From: an uncultured Prevotellaceae bacterium
Lineage (GTDB): Bacteria > Bacteroidota > Bacteroidia > Bacteroidales > Bacteroidaceae
Direction: 5' to 3'
DNA: 37,532 bases
Assembly (NCBI GenBank): GCA_902783625.1
Contig: CACZRN010000029.1
Span: forward strand, 1 to 37,532
The position numbers and the translations under genes were made by a program. Position 1 is the first letter of the stretch; every line of letters begins with the position of its first letter. The notes beneath the pieces are model-generated. The model was not told the origin of the DNA. It saw nothing but the letters and a program-made list of their open reading frames with translations, and did no database searches. Positions 25,010 through 32,241 of this stretch are shown piece by piece.

Positions 25010-25777
25010 TTAATCCTGTGTAGTATCCTTCAGGTCGCCCTTCGGATACTGCTTGAACATGTTTTCTTTCATCCACTCGTTAGCTTTCACGGGCGACAAT
25101 TTCCATCCGCTGTTGCAGGTGGACACCACTTCGATGAGGCTCGAGCCTTTGCCAGCCATCGATGCCTCGAAAGCCTTGCGGATGGCACGCTTTGCCTGAC
25201 GTATTGATGCCACGCTCTCAACGCTCTGTCGGGTGACGTAACAAGTGCCCTGCAGATGAGAGGCGAGCTCGGTGATATTGAGCGGATAGCCATGTAGATC
25301 GGGCTGACGGCCGTAAGGGCACGTCGATGTCTTCTGTCCAAGCAATGTGGTGGGAGCCATCTGGCCACCAGTCATTCCGTAGATGGCGTTATTGATGAAT
25401 ATCATTACGATATTCTCACCTCTGTTAAGGGCGTGTATACTCTCTGCCGTGCCTATGCAGGCGAAGTCGCCATCGCCTTGATATGTGAACACGAGGCGGT
25501 CTGGCCACAGGCGTTTTATCGCGGTGGCGAGGGCTGGAGCACGTCCGTGGGCAGCTTCCTGCCAATCGATGTCGAGATAGCGATAGGCAAATACGGCGCA
25601 TCCCACTGGGCACACACCGACGGTCTTTTCTTCCATTCCCATCTCTTCAATCACCTCGGCAACAAGTTTATGAACAACACCATGCGAACATCCGGGACAA
25701 TAATGCATTGCCACATCGTTCATAAGTGTAGGTTTCTTATATACCAGATTCTCTGGAGCAATTATCTCGTTGATCAT
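25010..25777 (-). CDS. 2-oxoacid:ferredoxin oxidoreductase, beta (TPP-binding) subunit
   Basis: A 255-residue subunit. MHYCPGCSHGVVHKL and GVCPVGCAVF supply iron-sulfur-type cysteines, HGRAPALATAIKRLWPD is the conserved TPP-side motif, and YQGDGDFACIGTAESIHALNRGENIVMIFINNAIYGMTGGQMAPTT holds the Mg-TPP motif (GDGD...NN). It carries the catalytic cofactor. It is separated from alpha by 24 nt and gamma by 18 nt, so the subunits are co-translated. All key motifs are intact. Confidence 0.94.
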   Translation of the reverse strand: MINEIIAPENLVYKKPTLMNDVAMHYCPGCSHGVVHKLVAEVIEEMGMEEKTVGVCPVGCAVFAYRYLDIDWQEAAHGRAPALATAIKRLWPDRLVFTYQGDGDFACIGTAESIHALNRGENIVMIFINNAIYGMTGGQMAPTTLLGQKTSTCPYGRQPDLHGYPLNITELASHLQGTCYVTRQSVESVASIRQAKRAIRKAFEASMAGKGSSLIEVVSTCNSGWKLSPVKANEWMKENMFKQYPKGDLKDTTQD

Positions 25778-25801
25778 AATTTGCGTTTTATGGTTGACGG
25801 T

Positions 25802-26887
25802 TTACAGTTTCTCCTTTATTGCATTGACAATCTCCTCGGGCTCTGGCACGATGCCTCCAAGACGTCCGAAATGCTCCACCGGCACACTTCCGTTTACTGC
25901 CAGTCGCACATCCTCAATCATCTGTCCGGCATTTATCTCCGCCACGAGCACACCCTTCTTGCCATTCGAGGCTTCGAGAATCTCCTTCGAAGGGAACGGC
26001 CAGAGTGTTATAGGACGGAAGAGTCCTACCTTCAATCCCTCTTCACGAGCCAGCTCCACGGCTTTCTCCGCCACACGGGCAGCACTGCCGAAGGCAACAA
26101 TCATATAGTCGCAGCTGTCATCGAGACCGATTGTTTCGTATCTGACCTCGTTTTGCCTTATGACCTCATATTTCTCTTGCAACTTCAGATTGCGCTCCTC
26201 CATCACCTCAGGCTTCAGCTCGAGCGACGTCATTATATTCGGCTGACGATTTTTTGTCCTTCCTGTCGTTGCCCAAGGGCATTCGCGCAATATCTCCTCC
26301 TCGGTGCGGCGAGGCTTGAATGGCGGCAACACAACCTTCTCCATCATCTGCCCGATCACTCCGTCGGAGAGTATCATTGCAGGATTGCGGTATTTGAAGG
26401 CAAGCTCAAATGCCAGATCTACAAAGTCGGCCATCTCCTGAACACTATTCGGGGCAAGCACGATGACGTAGTAGTCGCCATTACCTCCGCCACGAGTGGC
26501 TTGGAAGTAATCGCTCTGCGACGGCTGAATGGTTCCCAATCCAGGACCTCCTCGCTGAACATTCACTATCACACCTGGTATCTCGGCACCTGCCATATAT
26601 GCTATGCCTTCCTGCATGAGTGCCACACCCGGCGACGACGACGATGTCATAACTCGCTTACCTGCACCTGCACCGCCATAAAGCATATTCACCGAAGCCA
26701 CCTCGCTCTCTGCCTGAAGCACCACCATGCCTGTGGTCTCCCAAGGCTTGAGTGCGGCAAGAGTCTCTATCACTTCACTCTGCGGCGTGATGGGATAACC
26801 GAAATATCCGTCGCAACCGCATCGAATGGCAGCATGAGCTATGGCCTCATTGCCTTTCATCAGCACAATTTCTCTTTCTTCTGCCAT
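25802..26887 (-). CDS. vorB: 2-oxoacid:ferredoxin oxidoreductase, alpha subunit (VorB-like)
   Basis: A 361-residue subunit of usual VorB length: LMKGNEAIAHAAIRCGCDGYFGYPITPQSEVIE (pyrimidine-binding start), LQAESEVASVNMLYGGAGAGKRVMTSSSSPGVALMQEGIAYMAGAEIPGVIVNVQRGGPGLGT, then the C-terminal transketolase-like domain (DYMIVAFGSAARVAEKAVELAREEGLKVGLFRPITLWPFPSKEI). It forms the substrate pocket with beta. Oxidising 2-oxoacids here yields acyl-CoA (for instance isobutyryl-CoA from valine) and reduced ferredoxin. It starts 4 nt after the ferredoxin-like gene. Confidence 0.94.
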   Translation of the reverse strand: MAEEREIVLMKGNEAIAHAAIRCGCDGYFGYPITPQSEVIETLAALKPWETTGMVVLQAESEVASVNMLYGGAGAGKRVMTSSSSPGVALMQEGIAYMAGAEIPGVIVNVQRGGPGLGTIQPSQSDYFQATRGGGNGDYYVIVLAPNSVQEMADFVDLAFELAFKYRNPAMILSDGVIGQMMEKVVLPPFKPRRTEEEILRECPWATTGRTKNRQPNIMTSLELKPEVMEERNLKLQEKYEVIRQNEVRYETIGLDDSCDYMIVAFGSAARVAEKAVELAREEGLKVGLFRPITLWPFPSKEILEASNGKKGVLVAEINAGQMIEDVRLAVNGSVPVEHFGRLGGIVPEPEEIVNAIKEKL

Positions 26888-26891
26888 AACA

Positions 26892-27125
26892 TTAAGCCTC
26901 CATTTTCTTTTTATACACAGTTATACATCCGTCGGGACATACAATACCACATGAGGCACATCCGATGCAATCGTCGGGACGTGCGGCTTCGACATAAGGA
27001 TAACCGTGTACGTTAACCTTTTTCTGTGCAAGAGCAATGACATCTTTCGGACAGGCAACGATGCACAGCTGGCATCCCTTGCACCGATTGGTGTCGACTA
27101 CTATTGCACCTTTGATTTTACTCAT
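26892..27125 (-). CDS. 2-oxoacid:ferredoxin oxidoreductase, delta (2x[4Fe-4S]) subunit
   Basis: A 77-residue ferredoxin-like protein with two complete cluster motifs, CKGCQLCIVACP (about 15-26) and CIGCASCGIVCP (about 53-64). It passes electrons from the TPP centre to soluble ferredoxin. It is the first oxidoreductase gene, 19 nt after the small TPR gene, and touches vorB (4 nt). Confidence 0.94.
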   Translation of the reverse strand: MSKIKGAIVVDTNRCKGCQLCIVACPKDVIALAQKKVNVHGYPYVEAARPDDCIGCASCGIVCPDGCITVYKKKMEA

Positions 27126-27144
27126 AATGTTTTTATTGTTTAGA

Positions 27145-27324
27145 TTAAGGATTATAGCAATCCTTATTATAATAGTTCAATATGTCGTCGAGCATCTGCT
27201 TTGCCTCTACTGCCGGCGACTGCGGGTCGAGCGCTATAGCCTCAAGATAGTTATTTATCGCCATCTGCCAGTTACCTTCTTTGCGGTAACGGTTTCCAAG
27301 CTCATAGTATTCGTTGGCAGTCAT
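27145..27324 (-). CDS. Small tetratricopeptide-repeat protein
   Basis: A 59-residue protein from ATG 27324; upstream in-frame codons overlap folD and do not look like protein. It is almost exactly one and a half TPR units: ANEYYELGNRYRKEGNWQMAINNYLEAIALDP (residues 3-34), then an amphipathic helix (SPAVEAKQMLDDILNYYNKD). One TPR is a protein-binding surface, not an enzyme. It sits between folD (26 nt) and the oxidoreductase operon (19 nt) and may help assemble that complex, which is speculation. Confidence 0.8.
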   Translation of the reverse strand: MTANEYYELGNRYRKEGNWQMAINNYLEAIALDPQSPAVEAKQMLDDILNYYNKDCYNP

Positions 27325-27350
27325 ATTCGCAGAGTCTGCAAAGCATGTGT

Positions 27351-28226
27351 TCAACCCACTTTCCCCTCGGCAGCCTTCAGGGTGTTTTTCATCAGCGAGC
27401 AGATTGTCATAGGTCCTACACCACCAGGCACAGGGGTGATAAAGCTGCATTTTGGCGCTACATTCTCAAAATCAACATCACCGCTGAGTCGGTATCCGCT
27501 CTTGCGAGTATTGTCGGCAACACGAGTTGTACCAACATCAATCACCACCGCACCGTCCTTCACCATGTCGGCAGTGACAAACCCGGGGCTTCCTATCGCC
27601 GCGATGATGATGTCTGCCTGACGGCATTCAGCGGCGATATCCTTTGTATGCGAATGACATACGGTGACTGTGGCATCGCCATATTGCTTCTGCATCATCA
27701 GCTGCGCCATTGGCTTTCCTACAATGTTCGAACGCCCTATCACCACACATTTCTTTCCAGATGTGGCAATTCCGTATCGCTGCAAGAGCGTTATAACACC
27801 TAGCGGTGTGGCACTGACGAAACACGGCAACCCAATAGCCATCCTGCCGACGTTGATTGGGTGAAAACCATCTACATCCTTACGATAGTCGATTGCCTCG
27901 ATTATCTTCTGCTCGTCGATGTGGCGCGGAAGTGGCAACTGCACTATAAACCCGTCGATATCACCGTTTCTATTCAGCTGATCGACGCATTCGAGTAGCT
28001 CAGCCTCGCTCACGTTGTCCTCAAATCGTATGAGCGTCGATTTGAATCCGCATTGTTCGCATGCGAGCACTTTGTTCTTGACATAAGTCTCACTGCCTCC
28101 GTCGTGTCCTACAAGAACAGCTGCGAGATGTGGACGCTTACGCCCTTCGCTAACCATCTGCTCCACTTCGCGGGCTATCTCGGCTTTTATGTCAGCCGCC
28201 GTCTGTTTTCCGTCTATGATAGTCAT
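27351..28226 (-). CDS. folD: Methylenetetrahydrofolate dehydrogenase/cyclohydrolase
   Basis: A 291-residue enzyme from ATG 28226; a 24-codon upstream extension without ATG is not supported. Signatures: [24 protein letters not shown] (catalytic Tyr and Lys), [57 protein letters not shown] and the C-terminal [21 protein letters not shown]. It interconverts methylene-, methenyl- and formyl-tetrahydrofolate, feeding purine and methionine synthesis. It lies 52 nt after ffh and before the TPR gene, probably in the same transcript. Confidence 0.97.
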   Translation of the reverse strand: MTIIDGKQTAADIKAEIAREVEQMVSEGRKRPHLAAVLVGHDGGSETYVKNKVLACEQCGFKSTLIRFEDNVSEAELLECVDQLNRNGDIDGFIVQLPLPRHIDEQKIIEAIDYRKDVDGFHPINVGRMAIGLPCFVSATPLGVITLLQRYGIATSGKKCVVIGRSNIVGKPMAQLMMQKQYGDATVTVCHSHTKDIAAECRQADIIIAAIGSPGFVTADMVKDGAVVIDVGTTRVADNTRKSGYRLSGDVDFENVAPKCSFITPVPGGVGPMTICSLMKNTLKAAEGKVG

Positions 28227-28278
28227 GTGTGATTTTATTATATAAGAATACGATTCTTTGTGATAAAAGCTACTGACA

Positions 28279-29613
28279 TCAGTTTCGTCGCATTCCACGC
28301 ATGTTGTTCATCATTTGCTTAGCGCCTCCGTTGGTCATCATCTTCATCATCTTGCGCATCTGGTCGAACTGCTTTATCAGCCGATTTACCTCTTGCAAGT
28401 TTGTTCCCGAACCACGTGCTATACGCTGTCGACGGCTTGTGTTGAGTATCTCAGGGTTCTGACGCTCTTTCGGTGTCATACTCTGAATAATAGCTTCGAT
28501 GCTCTTGAAAGCGTCGTCGTCGATGTCGATGTCCTTAATAGCCTTTCCCACACCGGGAATCATCGATGCGAGGTCTTTCAGGTTACCCATTTTCTTTATC
28601 TGGTGTATCTGCGAGAGGAAGTCTTCAAAGTCGAACTTATTCTTCTGTATCTTCTTCTGCAGTCGTCTGGCTTCCTCTTCATCATATTGCTGCTGAGCGC
28701 GTTCCACGAGCGAGACGATGTCGCCCATACCGAGTATTCTATCAGCCATTCGCGATGGGTGGAACACGTCGATAGCCTCCATTTTCTCGCCTGTACCTAC
28801 GAACTTTATCGGCTTTGTGACCACAGTGCGTATCGATAAAGCAGCACCACCACGTGTGTCGCCGTCGAGTTTAGTGAGTACCACACCGTCGAAGTCAAGA
28901 CGGTCGTTGAACTCCTTGGCGGTGTTGACAGCATCCTGACCCGTCATCGAATCGACCACGAAGAGTGTCTCGTCGGGGTTTATTGCTTCTTTCAGTCTTG
29001 CTATCTCGTCCATCATCTGCTCATCGACAGCCAATCGACCAGCGGTATCAACGATGACGGTATCGTACGATTTTGCCTTAGCCTCGCGGATGGCATTGCG
29101 AGCTATCTCAACAACATCCTTATTTCCGTCTTCAGAATACACAGGCACTCCTATCTGCTCACCAACTACCTTCAACTGTTCGATAGCAGCTGGGCGATAC
29201 ACGTCGCACGCCACAAGCAGCGGACGGCGATTCTTACGGCCACGAAGCATATTTGCCAGCTTACCGCTGAACGTTGTCTTACCCGAGCCTTGAAGTCCCG
29301 ACATAAGTATGATGGCAGGCTTATTCTCGAGTTTCAGCTCTGCTGCCTCGCCACCCATCAATTCGGCAAGCTCGTCATGAACAATCTTCACCATCAGTTG
29401 CCCTGGCTTCACAGCGGTGAGCACATTCATGCCAAGCGCTTTCTGCTTAACGGTGTCGGTGAACTGCTTTGCCACCTTGTAGTTTACGTCGGCGTCGAGC
29501 AGTGCGCGGCGCACGTCTTTAAGCGTCTCCGCGATATTTATTTCGGTTATCTTACCTTCGCCCTTCAGTATCTTAAACGAGCGTTCAAGCCTGTCACTTA
29601 AATTTTCAAACAT
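28279..29613 (-). CDS. ffh: Signal recognition particle protein Ffh
   Basis: A 444-residue GTPase of normal length: N domain (1-90), G domain with [22 protein letters not shown] (P-loop), [15 protein letters not shown] (G3), [10 protein letters not shown] (G4) and [26 protein letters not shown] (G5/closing loop), then a methionine-rich M domain (about 300-444) ending [21 protein letters not shown]. It binds signal peptides and 4.5S RNA to target membrane proteins. A perfect promoter 42 bp upstream belongs to the same repeat family as the trmD promoter. It heads a possible seven-gene run to the oxidoreductase genes. Confidence 0.98.
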   Translation of the reverse strand: MFENLSDRLERSFKILKGEGKITEINIAETLKDVRRALLDADVNYKVAKQFTDTVKQKALGMNVLTAVKPGQLMVKIVHDELAELMGGEAAELKLENKPAIILMSGLQGSGKTTFSGKLANMLRGRKNRRPLLVACDVYRPAAIEQLKVVGEQIGVPVYSEDGNKDVVEIARNAIREAKAKSYDTVIVDTAGRLAVDEQMMDEIARLKEAINPDETLFVVDSMTGQDAVNTAKEFNDRLDFDGVVLTKLDGDTRGGAALSIRTVVTKPIKFVGTGEKMEAIDVFHPSRMADRILGMGDIVSLVERAQQQYDEEEARRLQKKIQKNKFDFEDFLSQIHQIKKMGNLKDLASMIPGVGKAIKDIDIDDDAFKSIEAIIQSMTPKERQNPEILNTSRRQRIARGSGTNLQEVNRLIKQFDQMRKMMKMMTNGGAKQMMNNMRGMRRN

Positions 29614-29647
29614 TTCTTTTTCTTCTACCTTATTTTATTTCAAACTG

Positions 29648-29678
29648 CAAAGTTAGTGAAAGCTGAGAGTAAAACAAA
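29648..29678 (-). promoter_or_regulatory. Perfect promoter of ffh
   Basis: On the minus strand TTTG (29675-29678), 19 nt, TAACTTTG (29648-29655). The spacer contains CTCAGCTTTCAC, close to the trmD spacer CTCAACTTTCAC. Confidence 0.82.
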
Positions 29679-29862
29679 AGATTTTATTCTTTTTTTTACC
29701 GAAGCGCATCCTAACTTCTTGTCACAAAGGGAGAAAAAGTTAGTGCAAACCGAGGACAGAACAAAATAAAATTATTTATTTTTTGTCGAGGCACAGTCGA
29801 AGTTAACAAAGCGGAGGCTGAAAAGTCAGCGCAAACTAATGGAGAATACATAAAATCTCTCT
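29648..29862 (-). repeat. Three degenerate tandem copies of the promoter repeat upstream of ffh
   Basis: Reading the minus strand, the copy next to ffh (29648-29690) is intact. The second (about 29739-29775) reads TTTTATTTTGTTCT...GCACTAACTTTT and is followed by GAAGTTAGGATGCGCTTCGG (29699-29718). The third (about 29821-29860) is more worn (TGACTTTT). The trmD unit has the same order, including GAAGTTAGGATGCGTTTCGG. The -7 boxes of the outer copies lack the final G, so only one looks active. Confidence 0.75.
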
Positions 29863-29869
29863 CAACTTT

Positions 29870-29900
29870 TTTGTCAGGTTGCCGATAATTTGTATTTTTG
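29870..29900 (+). promoter_or_regulatory. Promoter of the GH76 gene
   Basis: TTTG (29870-29873), 19 nt, TATTTTTG (29893-29900), with ATG 53 nt downstream. It is divergent from ffh. Confidence 0.75.
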
Positions 29901-29953
29901 CACAGACGTGTAAAGCATATCAATACAAAACAAGACATAACAAAACCTAAGAA

Positions 29954-32104
29954 ATGAACAAACGGACAATCTTCTCACTCCTGCTCGCTCTTGCGGCAAA
30001 CACATGTGTCATGGCCTCAATCGAGCAAGGAAAGGCCTACTCAATAGCTCTGGACAGCAACCCAAAAAAGTCGCTCATGGTGAGCAACTCGATGACGGGC
30101 ACCAGTATCGATCTTGTATTGTGGACAGAAACCGACGTGGCGTCGCAGCAATGGTGGGCAATTGAAAACGAAGACGGCACTTACCTGCTGAGAAACGTGT
30201 ACACCAACAACAGAATCGGGCGCACCAACATGAACGACGGCAGCCAGCTGAAGGTTCTGAGCGTCTCGTCGACCATACGCACATCGTGGAACATCAAAGC
30301 CGTTGAGGGCAAGAGTGATACTTACCTTATTTTCATGACAAACGACACCGACACGCTCTATCTCTCAACGACCAGCGTCACCGACGGCACAGTGGCCTCA
30401 TTCTCCGTCACGCCACGCGAGTGGAAGTTCATCGAGAGAGAGCCTAAGACACCATTCAGCCGCCAGATTCAAGATGCGATGATGCAGGGATGGCTCAACC
30501 AGTTTCTGCGAGAGCGCTCCGAAACAACCGCCACACTGGGCACAGGAGGCGGATGGGACGACGCTGAAATGATGGAGACATTGCTCGATGCCTACGAGAC
30601 AACGGGCAACACTCAATATCTCGACACGTTCCTTAAGGTGTACGGCTACTTTTCAAAATTCGTGGGCTCCTCATGGAACAGGCTCGTATGGGACGATAAT
30701 TATCATTGGACGGGCCATGAGTTCAACGACGATGTCATGTGGATGATACTCGCCCTCTCGCGGTCAGGAATGCTTACAGGCAACAACTTATACACTCGGG
30801 CGGCAAAGCGAAACTTCGACACCATCTACAACCGCGCAATACAGGAATGGGGCACCATGAGATGGAAAGAGAGCGACGAAACAATGAACGGCTCCAACTC
30901 GTGCATCAACTGCCCCACCATCATAGCAGCATGCTACATAGCAATGGCCACGGGCGACGAGAGCTACTACGAGAAGGCGCGCAGCATCTATGAGAAGCAA
31001 AGCCAGATATTGTTCAACAGCACAACGGGACAGGTGTACGACTCAGGCTCGTGGAACCCCTCCACAGGACAGTTCACCATAGGCAACTACTGGGTGTCGA
31101 CCTACAATCAAGGCACGATGCTCGGAGCAGCCGTACTGCTCTACAACCACTACGGCACCGAGAAATATAAGACTCACGCCGACAAAATAATGAACCGCAC
31201 AATAAGTGAGCTATGCAACGCCAACGGAATAGTCAGCGCATGCCAGGAGGTAAGTGGCCCAAGATGCGGATTAAAGGGCATACTGATGCGCTATGTGCGC
31301 CGCTATGTGACCGACCTTGCCAAGACAGAGCGGCAAGAGTGGCTCACCAAAAATGCACTCCACGCCTACACCAACTCCAACTCGCACCACTACGCTCACT
31401 CGGCGTGGCTCACCAAATCGGCAGAGAATGGCAAGTTCGGCTCAAACACCTACACCGACCAGCCTTTCGGATGCTCCACAGCAGTGTCGGCGGCTTTCAA
31501 CTGCATCATGCACGCTACCGTCAGACAAGCTTTCGAGACAATCGAGGCTGAGGATTTCGACTACCATCAGGGTATGAACGTCAACTGGACTGAATACGCC
31601 ACCGGCAACCTACGGCTCACCAACCTGACTCGCAACCGCCACGCGGCGTATTACAATATCGACTTCGGACAGACGGGGGCTCGCTCGATGACTATCAATC
31701 TGGCCGACCAGACATCAGGGCTCGCATCGACCATCGAGATTCACACCGACAACATCAACGGTCCGCTCATCGGCACCTTCGAGATTCCTGCCGACAACAT
31801 CCCCGCCGAGATGGCAATCGACATTACACCAACCACAGGGCAGCACCACGTCTTCATCGTGTTCAAAGCCGAAGAAAACGGCACTCTGCCCTACTCGCTC
31901 GACTCGTTTATCTTCAGCGAGAGCTCACTCGCACCCGACTACGACCTCAACGGCGACGGAAAGATTTCGACGGCCGACATTCAGGTCATCATCAACGAGA
32001 TGAAGAAGCCCGCCGACGAGCAGAACATGAAATACGACCTCAACGGTGACGGGAAAATCAGTACGGCCGACATTCAGGTCATCATAAACGAGATGAAAAA
32101 ATAA
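29954..32104 (+). CDS. Secreted GH76 alpha-mannanase with ricin-like, CBM6-like and dockerin modules
   Basis: A 716-residue exported protein (signal peptide MNKRTIFSLLLALAANTCVM). About 25-155 is a ricin-type beta-trefoil (SQQWWAIENEDGTYLLRNVYT). About 170-510 is a GH76 catalytic (alpha/alpha)6 domain, with the paired acids Asp259-Asp260 in EFNDDVMWMILALSRSG and later NYWVSTYNQGTMLGAAVLLYNHYG. GH76 enzymes cut alpha-1,6-mannan. About 530-655 looks like CBM6 (FETIEAEDFDYHQG, YNIDFGQTGARSMTINLA, YSLDSFIF). The C-terminus (663-685 and 694-716) has two identical dockerin repeats (DLNGDGKISTADIQVIINEM) with calcium-loop residues D-N-G-D-K. Fungal or other mannan is the inferred substrate. Monocistronic; a terminator follows. 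Confidence 0.88.
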   Translation: MNKRTIFSLLLALAANTCVMASIEQGKAYSIALDSNPKKSLMVSNSMTGTSIDLVLWTETDVASQQWWAIENEDGTYLLRNVYTNNRIGRTNMNDGSQLKVLSVSSTIRTSWNIKAVEGKSDTYLIFMTNDTDTLYLSTTSVTDGTVASFSVTPREWKFIEREPKTPFSRQIQDAMMQGWLNQFLRERSETTATLGTGGGWDDAEMMETLLDAYETTGNTQYLDTFLKVYGYFSKFVGSSWNRLVWDDNYHWTGHEFNDDVMWMILALSRSGMLTGNNLYTRAAKRNFDTIYNRAIQEWGTMRWKESDETMNGSNSCINCPTIIAACYIAMATGDESYYEKARSIYEKQSQILFNSTTGQVYDSGSWNPSTGQFTIGNYWVSTYNQGTMLGAAVLLYNHYGTEKYKTHADKIMNRTISELCNANGIVSACQEVSGPRCGLKGILMRYVRRYVTDLAKTERQEWLTKNALHAYTNSNSHHYAHSAWLTKSAENGKFGSNTYTDQPFGCSTAVSAAFNCIMHATVRQAFETIEAEDFDYHQGMNVNWTEYATGNLRLTNLTRNRHAAYYNIDFGQTGARSMTINLADQTSGLASTIEIHTDNINGPLIGTFEIPADNIPAEMAIDITPTTGQHHVFIVFKAEENGTLPYSLDSFIFSESSLAPDYDLNGDGKISTADIQVIINEMKKPADEQNMKYDLNGDGKISTADIQVIINEMKK

Positions 32105-32108
32105 AGAG

Positions 32109-32138
32109 AAAGCCCCCGACTGGGAGGCTTTTCTTTTA
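32109..32138 (+). terminator. Terminator of the GH76 gene
   Basis: AAAGCC-CCC-GACT-GGG-A-GGCTTT (32109-32131), then TCTTTT. It starts 5 nt after the stop codon. Confidence 0.8.
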
Positions 32139-32141
32139 ATA

Positions 32142-32215
32142 TAAGGGCTTGCGAGCTAACGTAAGGGCTTTGCAAGCTGACGTAAGGGCTTTGTAGGCTA
32201 ACAGAACTACTTTGC
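32142..32215 (+). repeat. Short tandem TAAGGGCTT repeat, distinct from the 22-bp family
   Basis: TAAGGGCTT begins at 32142, 32162 and 32183 (spacing 20 and 21), each followed by a TGCAAGCT- or GCGAGCT-like half; a fourth worn copy (CTTTGCATGCT) ends near 32220. It occupies most of the gap before the GH88 gene and must leave room for that gene's promoter, which I cannot recognise. Confidence 0.65.
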
Positions 32216-32241
32216 ATGCTCACTTAAAAAGATAGTCTGAG

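Noticed and set aside
25433-27016. Long plus-strand open frame (527 codons) opposite the oxidoreductase genes
   Set aside because: It lies exactly opposite beta and alpha genes with intact motifs; its translation is rich in His, Cys and Arg and shows no domain. It is a by-product of codon use on the other strand.
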